Shown here piece after piece: positions 17,268 through 26,525 of a DNA stretch of 64,000 nucleotides. The notes under the pieces are model-generated. The model saw only the letters and a list, made by a program, of their open reading frames with translations. It did no database searches and was not told where the DNA came from. How positions within the stretch are numbered: the stretch's first letter is position 1; each line of letters opens with the position of its first letter. Location of the stretch: contig JACDOE010000001.1 in the NCBI GenBank assembly GCA_017656255.1, positions 62,001-126,000 on the forward strand. Reading direction: 5' to 3'. A program made the position numbers and the translations under genes. The DNA comes from Bacillaceae bacterium (lineage in GTDB: Bacteria > Bacillota > Bacilli > JACDOE01).

Positions 17268-18247
17268 TGGCCAACCTCACCCTGGTACAGGCCGTACAGC
17301 ATGCCCTTAAAACTGAAATGGCGCTGGATGAGAGTGTGATTGTTCTGGGAGAAGATGTCGGGGTCAACGGGGGTGTATTCCGGGCCACGGACGGGTTATA
17401 TGACCAATTTGGCGAAGATCGGGTGATTGATACACCGCTGGCGGAATCCGGTATCATCGGTACCGCGCTGGGACTGGCGATTACCGGTTTTAAACCGGTG
17501 GCGGAAATTCAATTCATGGGGTTTATTTATGAATGTATGGACGCTATCTGCTCCCAGTCCGCCCGTTTATATATGCGGTCAGGGGGGAAATTCAATGTTC
17601 CCATGGTAATCCGAACGCCTTACGGCGGAGGCGTGAAGACACCGGAAATGCACTCTGACAGTCTGGAAGCTCTGTTTCTGCATACCCCCGGGGTCAAGGT
17701 GGTGACACCCAGTTCCCCTTACGAAGCCAAAGGGTTGTTAATCTCAGCGATTCGGGATCCGGATCCCGTTCTGTTTATGGAACCGATGAAATTATACCGG
17801 TCTTTCCGTGAAGAGGTTCCCGAAGAAGCCTATACCATACCACTTGGCAGGGCACGGGTGGTTCGGGAAGGTTCGGATCTGACCATGATTGCCTACGGCC
17901 CCACCGTGCCAACTGCAGAGAAAACGGCGGAGGAACTGGAAAAGAGGCGGGGGATTCGGGCCGAAGTGATCGACTTGAGGACGATTGCTCCCCTCGATAT
18001 GGATACGATTATTCAATCCGTGGAAAAAACGAACCGGGCCGTGATCATACACGAAGCGGTCAAATCTGCGGGCGTTGGTGCGGAAATTGCCGCACAGATC
18101 AATGAAAGAGCCATTCTTCACCTTGAATCTCCGGTTCTCAGAGTCACCGGGTTTGATACGCCCTATCCGCCCAACAGCATTGAGGATGAGTGGCTGCCAA
18201 ACATTGAAAGAACCATGTGGACCGCAGAAAAAGTATTAGATTTTTAA
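17267..18247 (+). CDS. pdhB: Pyruvate dehydrogenase E1 component, beta subunit
   Basis: A 326-residue transketolase-type beta chain. VLGEDVGVNGGVFRATDGL, DTPLAESGIIGTALGLA, and MRSGGKFNVPMVIRTPYGGG are the conserved segments, and the C-terminal domain ends with RVTGFDTPYPP. It forms the alpha2beta2 E1 with the gene before it. GGAGGG lies within the end of the alpha gene. Confidence 0.94.
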   Translation: MANLTLVQAVQHALKTEMALDESVIVLGEDVGVNGGVFRATDGLYDQFGEDRVIDTPLAESGIIGTALGLAITGFKPVAEIQFMGFIYECMDAICSQSARLYMRSGGKFNVPMVIRTPYGGGVKTPEMHSDSLEALFLHTPGVKVVTPSSPYEAKGLLISAIRDPDPVLFMEPMKLYRSFREEVPEEAYTIPLGRARVVREGSDLTMIAYGPTVPTAEKTAEELEKRRGIRAEVIDLRTIAPLDMDTIIQSVEKTNRAVIIHEAVKSAGVGAEIAAQINERAILHLESPVLRVTGFDTPYPPNSIEDEWLPNIERTMWTAEKVLDF

Positions 18248-18262
18248 CTGGAGGGACTTGTC

Positions 18263-19567
18263 ATGGCGTATGAATTCAAGTTGCCGGATATCGGTGAAGG
18301 CATCCATGAGGGAGAGATTATCAAATGGCTGGTGAACGAAGGGGACCAGGTCGAGGAAGATCAGGCGATTGCGGAAGTTCAGACGGATAAAGCCAGTGTG
18401 GAGATCCCTTCCCCGGTCTCCGGCACCGTCACCTCACTCAAATATAAAGAAGGGGACATTGCAAAAGTCGGGGATGTGCTGGTTGTATTTGACGGGGCTG
18501 AAGGCGATACGGCGCCGGCAGATCCTGCGGAAGAGACACCTCAACCACCGGCTGAAGAAAAGCCGGCCAGAGATGAAACACCCCCGGCAGAACCGGACGG
18601 AACCGGAGAACAAATGGCCGAAAAACCGGCTGTTACCGCTGACAAAGCGGAAACACCGCCTGTACCAGGACGGGTACTGGCAACGCCGGCCGTCCGGAAA
18701 TATGCGCGGGAAAAAGGGGTGGATATCTCAGCCGTGGAAGGGACGGGTCCCGCTGGCCGGGTAACCCGCCAAGACATCGACGCATTTGCTGAAGGAAAAA
18801 CGGGCAAAGCGGAGGCGCAGCAACCTGAGCGTGCCCGTGAAGCGGTACAGCCGGTCCAGACAAGAGAAGCAGAACGTATCCCGCTGCGTGGGATTCGCAG
18901 AACCATTGCCCGGCATATGAAGACGTCCTATCACGAGGCCGTGCATGTCACGTTGATGGATGAGGCGGATGCAACCGAACTGGAAGCCTTTTATCAGACC
19001 GTCAAGCCAGTCGGTGAACAAAAAGGAATTAAGATCTCTTACCTTCCTTTCATCGTCAAGGCCGTTGTGGCTGCGTTAAAAGAATATCCCTATCTCAATG
19101 CATCGATTGATGAAGAGAAAGAAGAGATTGTGCTCAAACAGGATTACAACATCGGGATTGCCGTTGCCAGTGATGAAGGGCTGTTTGTTCCCGTGGTCAA
19201 AGGGGCCGATCAAAAGAACGGGTGGCAGATCGCCGATGAAATCGCGCAACTGGCCGGTAAAGTTCGAAACGGCAACATTTCCGTGGATGAGATGCAGGGC
19301 GGCACCTTTACTATCACGAACATGGGACCGATCGGCGGACGCTTTTTTACCCCGATCATCAATCATCCGGAAGTGGCGATTCTCGGCATTAATCCTATCT
19401 ATGAAAAGCCGGTTGCGCGAAACGGTGAAGTGGTCATTTCTAAAGTAATGGGGCTTTCACTCACCTTTGATCACCGGTTGATCGACGGTGCCCTGGCCGG
19501 ATATTTTCTGAATCATGTAAGGGCATCGCTTGAACACCCGCAACTGCTGATGATGGAAATGATGTAG
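18263..19567 (+). CDS. pdhC: Dihydrolipoamide acetyltransferase E2
   Basis: 434 residues. One lipoyl domain (1-78) with lysine 43 in QTDKASVE, then a linker rich in Pro, Glu and Ala (about 80-135), a peripheral-subunit-binding domain (about 137-175; [28 protein letters not shown]), and a catalytic domain (about 205-434) with the acetyl-transfer motif DHRLIDGA. It transfers acetyl from lipoate to CoA and forms the core of the complex. One lipoyl domain is usual for Bacillus E2. The gene follows pdhB by 15 bases. Confidence 0.93.
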   Translation: MAYEFKLPDIGEGIHEGEIIKWLVNEGDQVEEDQAIAEVQTDKASVEIPSPVSGTVTSLKYKEGDIAKVGDVLVVFDGAEGDTAPADPAEETPQPPAEEKPARDETPPAEPDGTGEQMAEKPAVTADKAETPPVPGRVLATPAVRKYAREKGVDISAVEGTGPAGRVTRQDIDAFAEGKTGKAEAQQPERAREAVQPVQTREAERIPLRGIRRTIARHMKTSYHEAVHVTLMDEADATELEAFYQTVKPVGEQKGIKISYLPFIVKAVVAALKEYPYLNASIDEEKEEIVLKQDYNIGIAVASDEGLFVPVVKGADQKNGWQIADEIAQLAGKVRNGNISVDEMQGGTFTITNMGPIGGRFFTPIINHPEVAILGINPIYEKPVARNGEVVISKVMGLSLTFDHRLIDGALAGYFLNHVRASLEHPQLLMMEMM

Positions 19568-19741
19568 CCGGGTTGTCGACTGAATGGCCACTATATACGA
19601 TCATTGCTCCGGGGATGGCGGCAGAAGACCCCGGCCCCCTGCCCAAGGTTTGCTTTATTGTCACATTTGGAGAAATTGGAATGCGATATACTTTAGATGA
19701 AAGTCGATAAACAGTATGATTTGTCGGGAGGGGATGGGAGT

Positions 19742-20341
19742 ATGGCCCAGAGTAAAAAGAAATGGATCTGGATATCCGGGGTTTTAACCGTGGTGATTAT
19801 CGGAGCACTGGTTTACTGGTTTGTCCTCGGTGGCAACCGATTGCCCGTACTTAAACATGTGAATTCTTTCACGCTGATCAATACCGAAAACGAATCCTAT
19901 GCCTTTGATGAAAATGGCGACAAAGTCCGGCTCGTTTCGTTCATCTACATCAACTGCCCGGACATCTGTCCCATCACCACCATTGAAATGCAGAAGATGC
20001 AGGAAAAACTGAAAGAACAGGGATTGTTCGGTGACAAAATAGAGTTTGTGTCCATTACGATGGATCCGAAACGGGATACCCCTGAGGCACTGCTTGAGTA
20101 TGCCAAAACACATAAGGCCGACCTGTCCGGCTGGACGTTTTTGACGGGGGATGAGGAGACCATCAAGGGTGTACTCGAAGATTTCGGGTTTTATGCAGAA
20201 GAACTGGATAACGGGATTTATCTGCACGCCACCCGAACTTATCTCGTCGACAGTAAAAATAACATCCGGGCCATTTATGGCATGGGAAATCAAATGGAGA
20301 CAGAAGAAATATTGAAAGATCTGGTCAATATGGCTAATTAA
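19742..20341 (+). CDS. SCO1/SenC family copper chaperone
   Basis: A 199-residue protein with an N-terminal membrane anchor (about 8-29) and a thioredoxin-like domain outside. The copper ligands are Cys72 and Cys76 in NCPDICP and a histidine in YLHATRTYLV. SCO proteins load copper into the CuA site of cytochrome c oxidase. ATG 19742 follows a GGGAGGGGA ribosome-binding site; an upstream ATG at 19697 is less likely. The gene is followed by a YtkA-like lipoprotein gene, a common pairing in copper delivery. Confidence 0.9.
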   Translation: MAQSKKKWIWISGVLTVVIIGALVYWFVLGGNRLPVLKHVNSFTLINTENESYAFDENGDKVRLVSFIYINCPDICPITTIEMQKMQEKLKEQGLFGDKIEFVSITMDPKRDTPEALLEYAKTHKADLSGWTFLTGDEETIKGVLEDFGFYAEELDNGIYLHATRTYLVDSKNNIRAIYGMGNQMETEEILKDLVNMAN

Positions 20342-20359
20342 GCTGGGGGGAGAGGCAGA

Positions 20360-20749
20360 ATGAAGAAAAAAAGTCTGTTGTTGCTGATTTTCATTGTCGT
20401 TTTCTTACTGGCAGCCTGTAACCAGCAGGAACAAATCGAGTTCAATACCGAACCCCTGACGGTTGAATTTGAAACGGACCCTGCTCAAGACTTACAGTCC
20501 GGTCAGCCGGTTGAAATGACGGTGGTTGTGTATCAGGGGGACGAGCTGGTGGATGATGCCAGTGATGTACAGTTTGAAATCTGGCCGGAAGGCCAGGATG
20601 ATCATGAATTTATACCGGCTGAAAACAAGGGAGAAGGAAGATACAGCATCACCCGGACGTTTGAGGAACCCGGCCTGTATTATGTGATGTATCATGTGAC
20701 GGCACGGGATTATCATAACATGGAACGGATGGAATTAAATATTAAGTAA
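20360..20749 (+). CDS. YtkA-like lipoprotein
   Basis: A 129-residue lipoprotein: charged start, hydrophobic helix and lipobox LAAC at about residue 19, then a single immunoglobulin-like domain with EIWPEGQDDHEF and the closing LYYVMYHVTARDYHN. This fits the YtkA/FixH-like family, whose members are found with cytochrome oxidase and copper genes. Histidines and methionines near the C-terminus could bind copper. Strong GGGGGGAGAGG ribosome-binding site; cotranscription with the SCO gene is likely (18-base gap). Confidence 0.78.
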   Translation: MKKKSLLLLIFIVVFLLAACNQQEQIEFNTEPLTVEFETDPAQDLQSGQPVEMTVVVYQGDELVDDASDVQFEIWPEGQDDHEFIPAENKGEGRYSITRTFEEPGLYYVMYHVTARDYHNMERMELNIK

Positions 20750-20760
20750 AATCGGGGTTT

Positions 20761-20809
20761 CATGAACTTCACCTTACGGGGCATAACTAAAAGGGAGGTG
20801 AAGTTTATG
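20761..20809 (+). promoter_or_regulatory. Inverted repeat that can hide the splB ribosome-binding site and start codon
   Basis: Bases 20761-20773 pair with 20797-20809 over 13 positions, with one G-U pair. The 3' arm includes GGTG of the Shine-Dalgarno AGGGAGGTG and the whole ATG (20807-20809). The loop is 23 bases. If formed in the mRNA it would block initiation. Confidence 0.6.
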
Positions 20810-21829
20810 AAACCTTTTCAGCCTGATCTGGTCTTTTTTGAACCGGGAGCACTGGATTATCCACTGGGAAAAGAGCTTTATGATCGTTTTTCACAGACAG
20901 ATATTCCGGTTCGGATGACGACCTCCCATAACCGGGTCACCGGGATTCCCGGGGATACCGATCTGGAAAAATATCGAATGGCCAAAAGAACCCTGGTGGT
21001 CGGGGTACGTAAAACACTTAAATTTGATACTTCCAAACCATCGGCCGAATATGCGCTTCCCCTGGCTACAGGGTGTGCCGGTCACTGTCACTACTGTTAC
21101 CTGCAGACGACACTCGGTAAACGACCCTATGTCCGCGTCTATGTTAATGTAGATGAGATTCTGGAGGCGGCCGAGAACTATATCAAAGAACGGGAACCGG
21201 AAATCACAAGGTTTGAAGCAGCCTGTACCTCCGATCCGGTCAGTATCGAACATCTCACCGGATCTCTCAAACGAACCATTGAATTTATGGGAGAACAACC
21301 ATATGGACGGCTGAGATTCGTTACCAAATTCGACACGGTGGAATCCCTGCTTGATGCGCGGCATAACGGACATACCCGTTTTCGATTCAGTATCAATGCT
21401 GATTATGTGATTCGTCATTTTGAACCGGCAACGGCCCCTTTTCTCGATCGGATTGAAGCGGCGGGTAAAGTGGGGCATGCCGGATACCCGCTGGGTTTTA
21501 TCATTGCTCCCCTGATGGTATTTGACGGATGGGAAGCGGAATATGAAGATCTGTTAAAAAGATTGCAGCAGACATTACCGGACGATATTGAAGACATTAC
21601 TTTTGAATTGATCACCCATCGTTTTACGAAAACAGCGAAACGAGTAATTCTGGAACGCTATCCGAAAACAAAGCTTGAGATGAATGAGGCAGAAAGAAAA
21701 TATAAATGGGGAAAATACGGACGCGGAAAATATGTTTACCCCGATGACAAAGCTTCTATGTTACGAGAACATCTGGAGCAGATGATCGGTCATTATTTTC
21801 CGGCCTCCCGCATTGAGTATTTTACTTAA
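20807..21829 (+). CDS. splB: Spore photoproduct lyase
   Basis: A 340-residue radical SAM enzyme. Cys90, Cys94 and Cys97 (GCAGHCHYCYL) bind the 4Fe-4S cluster and Cys140 (EAACTSDP) corresponds to the hydrogen-donating Cys141 of B. subtilis SplB. It reverses 5-thyminyl-5,6-dihydrothymine in spore DNA during germination. ATG 20807 follows GGGAGGTG. The small gene splA is absent from this locus. The start region lies in an inverted repeat (see separate entry). Confidence 0.95.
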   Translation: MKPFQPDLVFFEPGALDYPLGKELYDRFSQTDIPVRMTTSHNRVTGIPGDTDLEKYRMAKRTLVVGVRKTLKFDTSKPSAEYALPLATGCAGHCHYCYLQTTLGKRPYVRVYVNVDEILEAAENYIKEREPEITRFEAACTSDPVSIEHLTGSLKRTIEFMGEQPYGRLRFVTKFDTVESLLDARHNGHTRFRFSINADYVIRHFEPATAPFLDRIEAAGKVGHAGYPLGFIIAPLMVFDGWEAEYEDLLKRLQQTLPDDIEDITFELITHRFTKTAKRVILERYPKTKLEMNEAERKYKWGKYGRGKYVYPDDKASMLREHLEQMIGHYFPASRIEYFT

Positions 21830-21845
21830 CAGTACGGTGATAAGC

Positions 21846-21874
21846 TTGCCATTTGTCAGGGAATAGGGTATCAT
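21846..21874 (+). promoter_or_regulatory. Candidate mntR promoter
   Basis: TTGCCA (21846-21851) and TATCAT (21869-21874) with a 17-base spacer, about 50 bases before the mntR start. Confidence 0.5.
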
Positions 21875-21925
21875 GATTCATACATCAGACATATGATACG
21901 GTAGATATTTTTGGGGGAGATGGAA

Positions 21926-22357
21926 TTGCCTACACCCAGCATGGAGGATTATCTGGAGCGCATTTTTAATTTAATCGAGGAAAAGGGTTATGCCCGTGTC
22001 TCTGATATTGCGGAAGCCCTGGAAGTACACCCGTCTTCTGTGACAAAGATGGTCCAGAAACTTGATAAGGACAAGTATCTGGTTTATGAAAAGTACCGGG
22101 GACTTGTGCTGACACCCAAAGGAAAGAAGATGGGAAAAAGGCTGGTGGACCGTCATACATTGCTGGAGGACTTTCTCCGGATCATCGGGGTATCGGAGGA
22201 TAACATCTACGATGATGTTGAAGGGATCGAGCATCATTTGAGCTGGGATTCCATCACCTGTATCGAGCATCTCGTTCAATACTTCCAGGAAGATCCGAAA
22301 CGGGTGGAGGCACTTCATCAATTGCGGGTGGAAAATGAGAAAGAAGAAATCACGTGA
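21926..22357 (+). CDS. mntR: Manganese-responsive repressor MntR (DtxR family)
   Basis: With TTG 21926 as start (GGGGGAGA five bases upstream) the protein is 143 residues and residue numbers match B. subtilis MntR: Asp8, Glu11, His77, Glu99, Glu102 and His103 of the manganese sites are all present. The N-terminal winged helix ([24 protein letters not shown]) binds DNA. MntR represses manganese uptake and activates export. An ATG at 21911 is in frame but would shift the metal ligands and has no room for a ribosome-binding site. Confidence 0.95.
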   Translation: MPTPSMEDYLERIFNLIEEKGYARVSDIAEALEVHPSSVTKMVQKLDKDKYLVYEKYRGLVLTPKGKKMGKRLVDRHTLLEDFLRIIGVSEDNIYDDVEGIEHHLSWDSITCIEHLVQYFQEDPKRVEALHQLRVENEKEEIT

Positions 22358-22366
22358 TGAGTAAGG

Positions 22367-22397
22367 CTGATCGCTGGAAACTGGCGGTCAGTTTTTT
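22367..22397 (+). terminator. Rho-independent terminator of mntR
   Basis: CTGATCGC / GGCGGTCAG stem containing G-U pairs, followed by six T. Confidence 0.75.
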
Positions 22398-22453
22398 ATT
22401 TGTTCTATCATATATATAAACACAAAAAATGTCAGGGTTAGAGGAGCGACAAA

Positions 22454-23407
22454 ATGAAGTTGAATGCTGTTTTTGAAGGGGGAGGTGTCAAGGCCATCGC
22501 GCTGGTGGGGGCGGTTCAAACCTTCGAAGAGCATGGTTTTCGCTGGAATATGCTGGCGGGAACCTCTGCCGGATCTCTGGTGGCAACGTTGATAGCTGCG
22601 GGGTACAACGGCCAGGAACTGTATGACATTCTGATTCAGAATAAGTTTGCCGATCTGTTACAGAAAGATCGCTGGAATCGCATTCCGCTGGCGGGGAATC
22701 TGGTGGCCCTCTGGTTTCGTTATGGCATATACAGCGGGGATCATCTGAGGGAATGGGTTTTTCAACTGCTTGCCCGCAAAAACATTTATACGTTTGGTGA
22801 TTTACCCGACAATCGTTTAAAAATCATAGCGTCTGACATTTCAAACGGAAGAATGCTGGTTCTGCCCGATGATATTTCCCGATATGGTCTGAATCCCGAA
22901 CGTTTCCTGGTCGCGCGGGCGGTACTGATGAGTTGTTGCCTGCCCTATTATTTCCGGCCGGTTGTATTGAAAGGCAGAAGGAAAAAAATTTTTATTGTAG
23001 ACGGCGCTATCCTCAGCAATTATCCGATCTGGATTTTTGATAAGGTGGAAGAGGGGGTGCCCACCATCGGTTTCCGCCTTTCAAGCAAAAAGAAACTTGA
23101 AGACGGTTATCAAAAAATCACCAGTCCGTTCGGAATGTATCGGCAGGTCCTGCGCACCATGATGGATGCCCATGACCGGATGTATATTGATAACGAAGAT
23201 GCGAAACGGACTGTTTTTATTCCGACAGCCCCGATTTCAACCACTGATTTCAATTTAACTTCCGACGAGAAAGAGGAACTCTATCAACGGGGGCGCCGGG
23301 CAGCGGAAAAATTTATTGCTAAATGGAAAAAAAGACCCTTTCTTATGCATCCAGCCCTGCAGGCATATGGCGGGAAAATTGCCCGCATTCAAACGCATTC
23401 GGTGTAA
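22454..23407 (+). CDS. yqhO: Patatin-like phospholipase (YqhO)
   Basis: A 317-residue patatin-family esterase. It shows the oxyanion loop FEGGGVKAIALVG, the nucleophile elbow GTSAGS (Ser about residue 38) and the catalytic aspartate in VDGAILSNYP, the Ser-Asp dyad of the family. Its place after mntR and before yqhP/yqhQ matches B. subtilis yqhO. The substrate lipid is unknown. The ribosome-binding site is GAGGAG. Confidence 0.88.
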   Translation: MKLNAVFEGGGVKAIALVGAVQTFEEHGFRWNMLAGTSAGSLVATLIAAGYNGQELYDILIQNKFADLLQKDRWNRIPLAGNLVALWFRYGIYSGDHLREWVFQLLARKNIYTFGDLPDNRLKIIASDISNGRMLVLPDDISRYGLNPERFLVARAVLMSCCLPYYFRPVVLKGRRKKIFIVDGAILSNYPIWIFDKVEEGVPTIGFRLSSKKKLEDGYQKITSPFGMYRQVLRTMMDAHDRMYIDNEDAKRTVFIPTAPISTTDFNLTSDEKEELYQRGRRAAEKFIAKWKKRPFLMHPALQAYGGKIARIQTHSV

Positions 23408-23466
23408 AAAGAAATGGTATAAAAGGTAATGATAGTTCAAACTTGAGAGGGATTAGAAGAGTAGAA

Positions 23467-23518
23467 AAAAGACCTTCCATGGCCACGTATGAACGGTATC
23501 GTGACCAGAAGGTCTTTT
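23467..23518. terminator. Bidirectional terminator between yqhO and yqhP
   Basis: An 11-bp perfect stem (AAAAGACCTTC / GAAGGTCTTTT) is extended inside by TGGCCACG / CGTGACCA with one mismatch. T-rich ends flank it on both strands, fitting the convergent genes. Confidence 0.85.
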
Positions 23519-23525
23519 AATGTTT

Positions 23526-23837
23526 TTAATGTAAATACTTCTTCTTTTCCGTTTTTCCCTTATTGCCGTCGATGACTTGAAAGGGAATGTTCTTTCTGCT
23601 TCTGGCAGCCTTCTTTTTCTGTTTCATTTGCTGTTTTTGCCGGCGAACTGCCTGCTGGTATTTGGAATCAACACCGGCGGAACGTCGGCCGGAGAAACGA
23701 TGAATCACGAAAACAACCAGAGCTGCCAGGGCGAACATGAAGATCACACCCGACAGGTTGTATAACAGGGAATTGACCAAACCGATGACCGCCAGCACCA
23801 TAAGGATTCCAAAAAACAACTGTTTTTTAAAAGTCAA
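23526..23837 (-). CDS. yqhP: SA1362/YqhP-family small membrane protein
   Basis: A 103-residue protein with two N-terminal transmembrane helices (about 7-46) and a basic C-terminal tail rich in Lys, Arg and Gln (RRQKQQMKQKKKAARSRK). Size, topology and location beside the DUF1385 gene fit B. subtilis YqhP. Function unknown. It is probably translated from the same mRNA as the upstream DUF1385 gene (22-base gap). Confidence 0.72.
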   Translation of the reverse strand: MTFKKQLFFGILMVLAVIGLVNSLLYNLSGVIFMFALAALVVFVIHRFSGRRSAGVDSKYQQAVRRQKQQMKQKKKAARSRKNIPFQVIDGNKGKTEKKKYLH

Positions 23838-23859
23838 AACAGAACCTCCCTTTTCCGGT

Positions 23860-24810
23860 TTATCCGGTTGAGGCTAATTCGGTTTTCTGCTCCAGCTGAT
23901 TATCCGCTTCACGCATTTTGTTAAAAGAGGCAATAGCCACTTCCACCTGTTGATCATCCGGTTGTCGGGTGGTTAATTTCTGCAACCATAATCCGGGATA
24001 ACCGAGATACTGCAGAACCGGAATGTCTCTTAACTTGTTGGTAAACTGCAGGGTTTCATACGAAACGCCAATTACGACGGGGAGAAGCAGAATCCGCAGA
24101 TAGACCCGCTCCCAGATGGTGTCGTAGTCAAAGATGGGAAGCGAATAGATCAGAACTCCCACCAGAACCGTAAAGATCATGAAACTGCTGCCGCAACGGT
24201 AATGAAGGGTGGAGAAACGCTGGACATTCTCTACTGTTAAGTCTACCCCGGCTTCATAAGCATTAATCACTTTATGTTCCGCACCATGGTATTGAAATAA
24301 CCGCTTGATGATCGGCGTCTGTGATATGGCCAGAATGTAGCCGACCAGCAGGGTTACTTTAATTAAGCCTTCAAGGAGGTTGTTCAGGAACAGAACCGGA
24401 ACCAGTTCGTCGAACAATAGGCTGGCAAGCACTGCCGGAACTACAGTGAAAATCAATTTTCCGAGAATCAGAGACAATACACCGGCCAGTGCCACGCCCA
24501 GGATCAGGGTGAGCTTGCCTGTCTCAGAATCATTGACCTGTTTATCCTCGGAAGGATCGACATCATAGCGTTCTGAAGCAAAATTCAAATGGCGGGAACC
24601 ATTGGCTGCTGCATACACGAGGGCGACAATTCCCCGGACAAAAGGCATTTTTTTCAGGGGTTGCACCCACTTCGGTTCTTTCTTGATCTCCTGATAGTAA
24701 TCTATACTGTTGTCTTTACGGCGAATAGCGGTAACTGTCACCTTTTTGCCGCCGAACATCACACCTTCGATCACAGCCTGGCCGCCGTAAAGCGTCTCCT
24801 GATTTGCCAT
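23860..24810 (-). CDS. yqhQ: DUF1385 membrane protein (YqhQ)
   Basis: A 316-residue protein starting MANQETLYGGQAVIEGVMFGG, the hallmark of DUF1385. Several transmembrane segments occupy about 95-260 and the conserved FQYHGAEHKVINAYE lies near 175-190. ATG 24810 has GGAAGGTGG just upstream. The biochemical role is unknown; in B. subtilis yqhQ has the same neighbours. Confidence 0.88.
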   Translation of the reverse strand: MANQETLYGGQAVIEGVMFGGKKVTVTAIRRKDNSIDYYQEIKKEPKWVQPLKKMPFVRGIVALVYAAANGSRHLNFASERYDVDPSEDKQVNDSETGKLTLILGVALAGVLSLILGKLIFTVVPAVLASLLFDELVPVLFLNNLLEGLIKVTLLVGYILAISQTPIIKRLFQYHGAEHKVINAYEAGVDLTVENVQRFSTLHYRCGSSFMIFTVLVGVLIYSLPIFDYDTIWERVYLRILLLPVVIGVSYETLQFTNKLRDIPVLQYLGYPGLWLQKLTTRQPDDQQVEVAIASFNKMREADNQLEQKTELASTG

Positions 24811-24965
24811 GCATTCCACCTTCCTTTAGCTTTATTGTAACTGAAAACGTCGTTGATTTCTATATTGAACCCGTGAGGAGCTTCCGTTCCGTCTGCTTTA
24901 CTGTTCAAAACAGCCGCTTTTATGATACAATAACCTGGAAAAAAGCCATTTTCAGGAGGGAAGCT

Positions 24966-25415
24966 ATGCCCGCGATTCTTTTGGTTAACGGACCCAATCT
25001 TAATATGCTTGGCAAACGTGAGCCGGGTATATACGGAAGCGATACCCTCGCCGATGTGGAGCGTCTGGTTTCAGAGAAAGCGCATCAACTTGGCTATCAG
25101 ATCATCACCTTTCAATCCAATCACGAAGGCGAAATTATTGATAAGATTCACGAAATGCGTGAGCAAGTGGAAGGGATTCTCATTAATCCGGGAGCATTTA
25201 CCCATTACAGTTATGCTATTCGGGATGCCATTTCCGCTGTATCACTGCCGGTGGTGGAAATCCATATTTCCAATGTGCATGCCCGGGAGACGTTTCGTCA
25301 CCAATCAGTGATTGCTCCCATTGCCGTCGGTCAGGTAGTCGGCCTGGGAATCAAGGGATATGAACTGGCACTTGAAGGCCTGGTTCATTATCTTCAATCA
25401 CAAGACAGGGAGTGA
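24966..25415 (+). CDS. aroQ: Type II 3-dehydroquinate dehydratase
   Basis: A 149-residue enzyme of the shikimate pathway that dehydrates 3-dehydroquinate. The start MPAILLVNGPNLNMLGKREPGIYG contains the conserved active-site Asn and the flexible lid Arg/Tyr; NPGAFTHYSYAI and EIHISNVHAREXFR-type motif (NVHARETFR) with the catalytic His follow. ATG 24966 after GGAGGG replaces a longer frame from 24804 that runs through the divergent promoter region. Confidence 0.95.
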   Translation: MPAILLVNGPNLNMLGKREPGIYGSDTLADVERLVSEKAHQLGYQIITFQSNHEGEIIDKIHEMREQVEGILINPGAFTHYSYAIRDAISAVSLPVVEIHISNVHARETFRHQSVIAPIAVGQVVGLGIKGYELALEGLVHYLQSQDRE

Positions 25416-25421
25416 GGCAGG

Positions 25422-26492
25422 TTGAATAAACACCGCATTGAAGCATTAAGGCAGGCTCTGAATGAGAAAAATCTGGACGGGATTATCATCACCAGTTCCT
25501 ATAACCGCAGATACATAACGGGTTTTACCGGGACTGCCGGTTATGTCGTCATAACCGAGGATTCGGCTGATTTCATCACCGATTTTCGATATGTAGACCA
25601 GGCTGAAAAGCAGGCACCGCTGTTCAACATCGTCCGTCACACCGGTCCGATCCTGGATACGGTTAAAGAAGTCCTGAATCAACGGGGCATCAAACGGCTT
25701 GCCTTTGAAAAAGAGCATGTGACGTTTTCCCTGTATGAATCGATGAAGGAAAAGCTGGATGGGGTGGAACTGGTTCCGGAATCCGGCATGGTGGAAAAGA
25801 TCCGGGCCATTAAAGATGAACAGGAAATCCGGATCATGGAAGAAGCAGCGTCGATCGCCGATGAGGCCTTTTCCCACATTCTATCCCATATCAAACCCGG
25901 TGTTACGGAAAAGGAGATTGCCCTGGAACTGGAATTTTTCATGCGCAAAAAAGGCGCAGATTCCTCATCATTTGATATGATTGTGGCCTCCGGTTATCGT
26001 TCGGCCCTTCCGCACGGTGTCGCCAGTGATAAAGTGATCGAGAAGGGAGAGCTGGTCACCCTCGATTTCGGTGCCTATTACAAAGGTTATTGTTCGGACA
26101 TTACAAGGACCGTTGCCGTGGGGGAACCGGATGATAAACTGAAAGAAATCTACGAGATTGTCCGACGTGCCCAGTTAAACGGTGTTGAGCATGTCAAGGC
26201 GGGTATGACCGGCATCGAAGCCGATGCTCTGACCCGTGATATTATAAAAGAGGCGGGGTATGGTGACTATTTCGGCCACAGTACGGGACACGGTCTCGGC
26301 ATGGAAGTTCATGAAGCACCCGGCCTGTCGCCACGGGTGGACACGATCCTTCAACCCGGCATGGTCGTGACCATTGAACCCGGAATCTATATTTCCGGCC
26401 TGGGTGGTGTCCGGATTGAAGATGATGTTGTCATTACGGAAAAAGGGTGTACAATATTAACGAAGTCTAAAAAAGACCTGATTATTTTATAA
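25422..26492 (+). CDS. pepP: Xaa-Pro dipeptidase (M24 family, YqhT-like)
   Basis: A 356-residue metallopeptidase. Residues 1-125 form a creatinase N-terminal domain; the pita-bread catalytic domain follows with the metal ligands Asp (LDFGAYYKGYCSDITRT), His (HSTGHGLGMEVHEAP) and Glu (VTIEPGIY, GVRIEDDVVIT). TTG 25422 follows GAGGCAGG. The order aroQ-pepP-efp is that of B. subtilis. Confidence 0.92.
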   Translation: MNKHRIEALRQALNEKNLDGIIITSSYNRRYITGFTGTAGYVVITEDSADFITDFRYVDQAEKQAPLFNIVRHTGPILDTVKEVLNQRGIKRLAFEKEHVTFSLYESMKEKLDGVELVPESGMVEKIRAIKDEQEIRIMEEAASIADEAFSHILSHIKPGVTEKEIALELEFFMRKKGADSSSFDMIVASGYRSALPHGVASDKVIEKGELVTLDFGAYYKGYCSDITRTVAVGEPDDKLKEIYEIVRRAQLNGVEHVKAGMTGIEADALTRDIIKEAGYGDYFGHSTGHGLGMEVHEAPGLSPRVDTILQPGMVVTIEPGIYISGLGGVRIEDDVVITEKGCTILTKSKKDLIIL

Positions 26493-26525
26493 AGACATTG
26501 AAACAGGCAAGGAGGAATATCATCC

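Noticed and set aside
16161-19567. Branched-chain keto-acid dehydrogenase instead of pyruvate dehydrogenase
   Set aside because: E1alpha motifs match PdhA, and a separate bcd-lpdV locus marks the branched-chain system.
19606-19650. CCGGGG/CCCCGG pair after pdhC as a terminator
   Set aside because: Six-base stem with a 14-base loop and no T-run.
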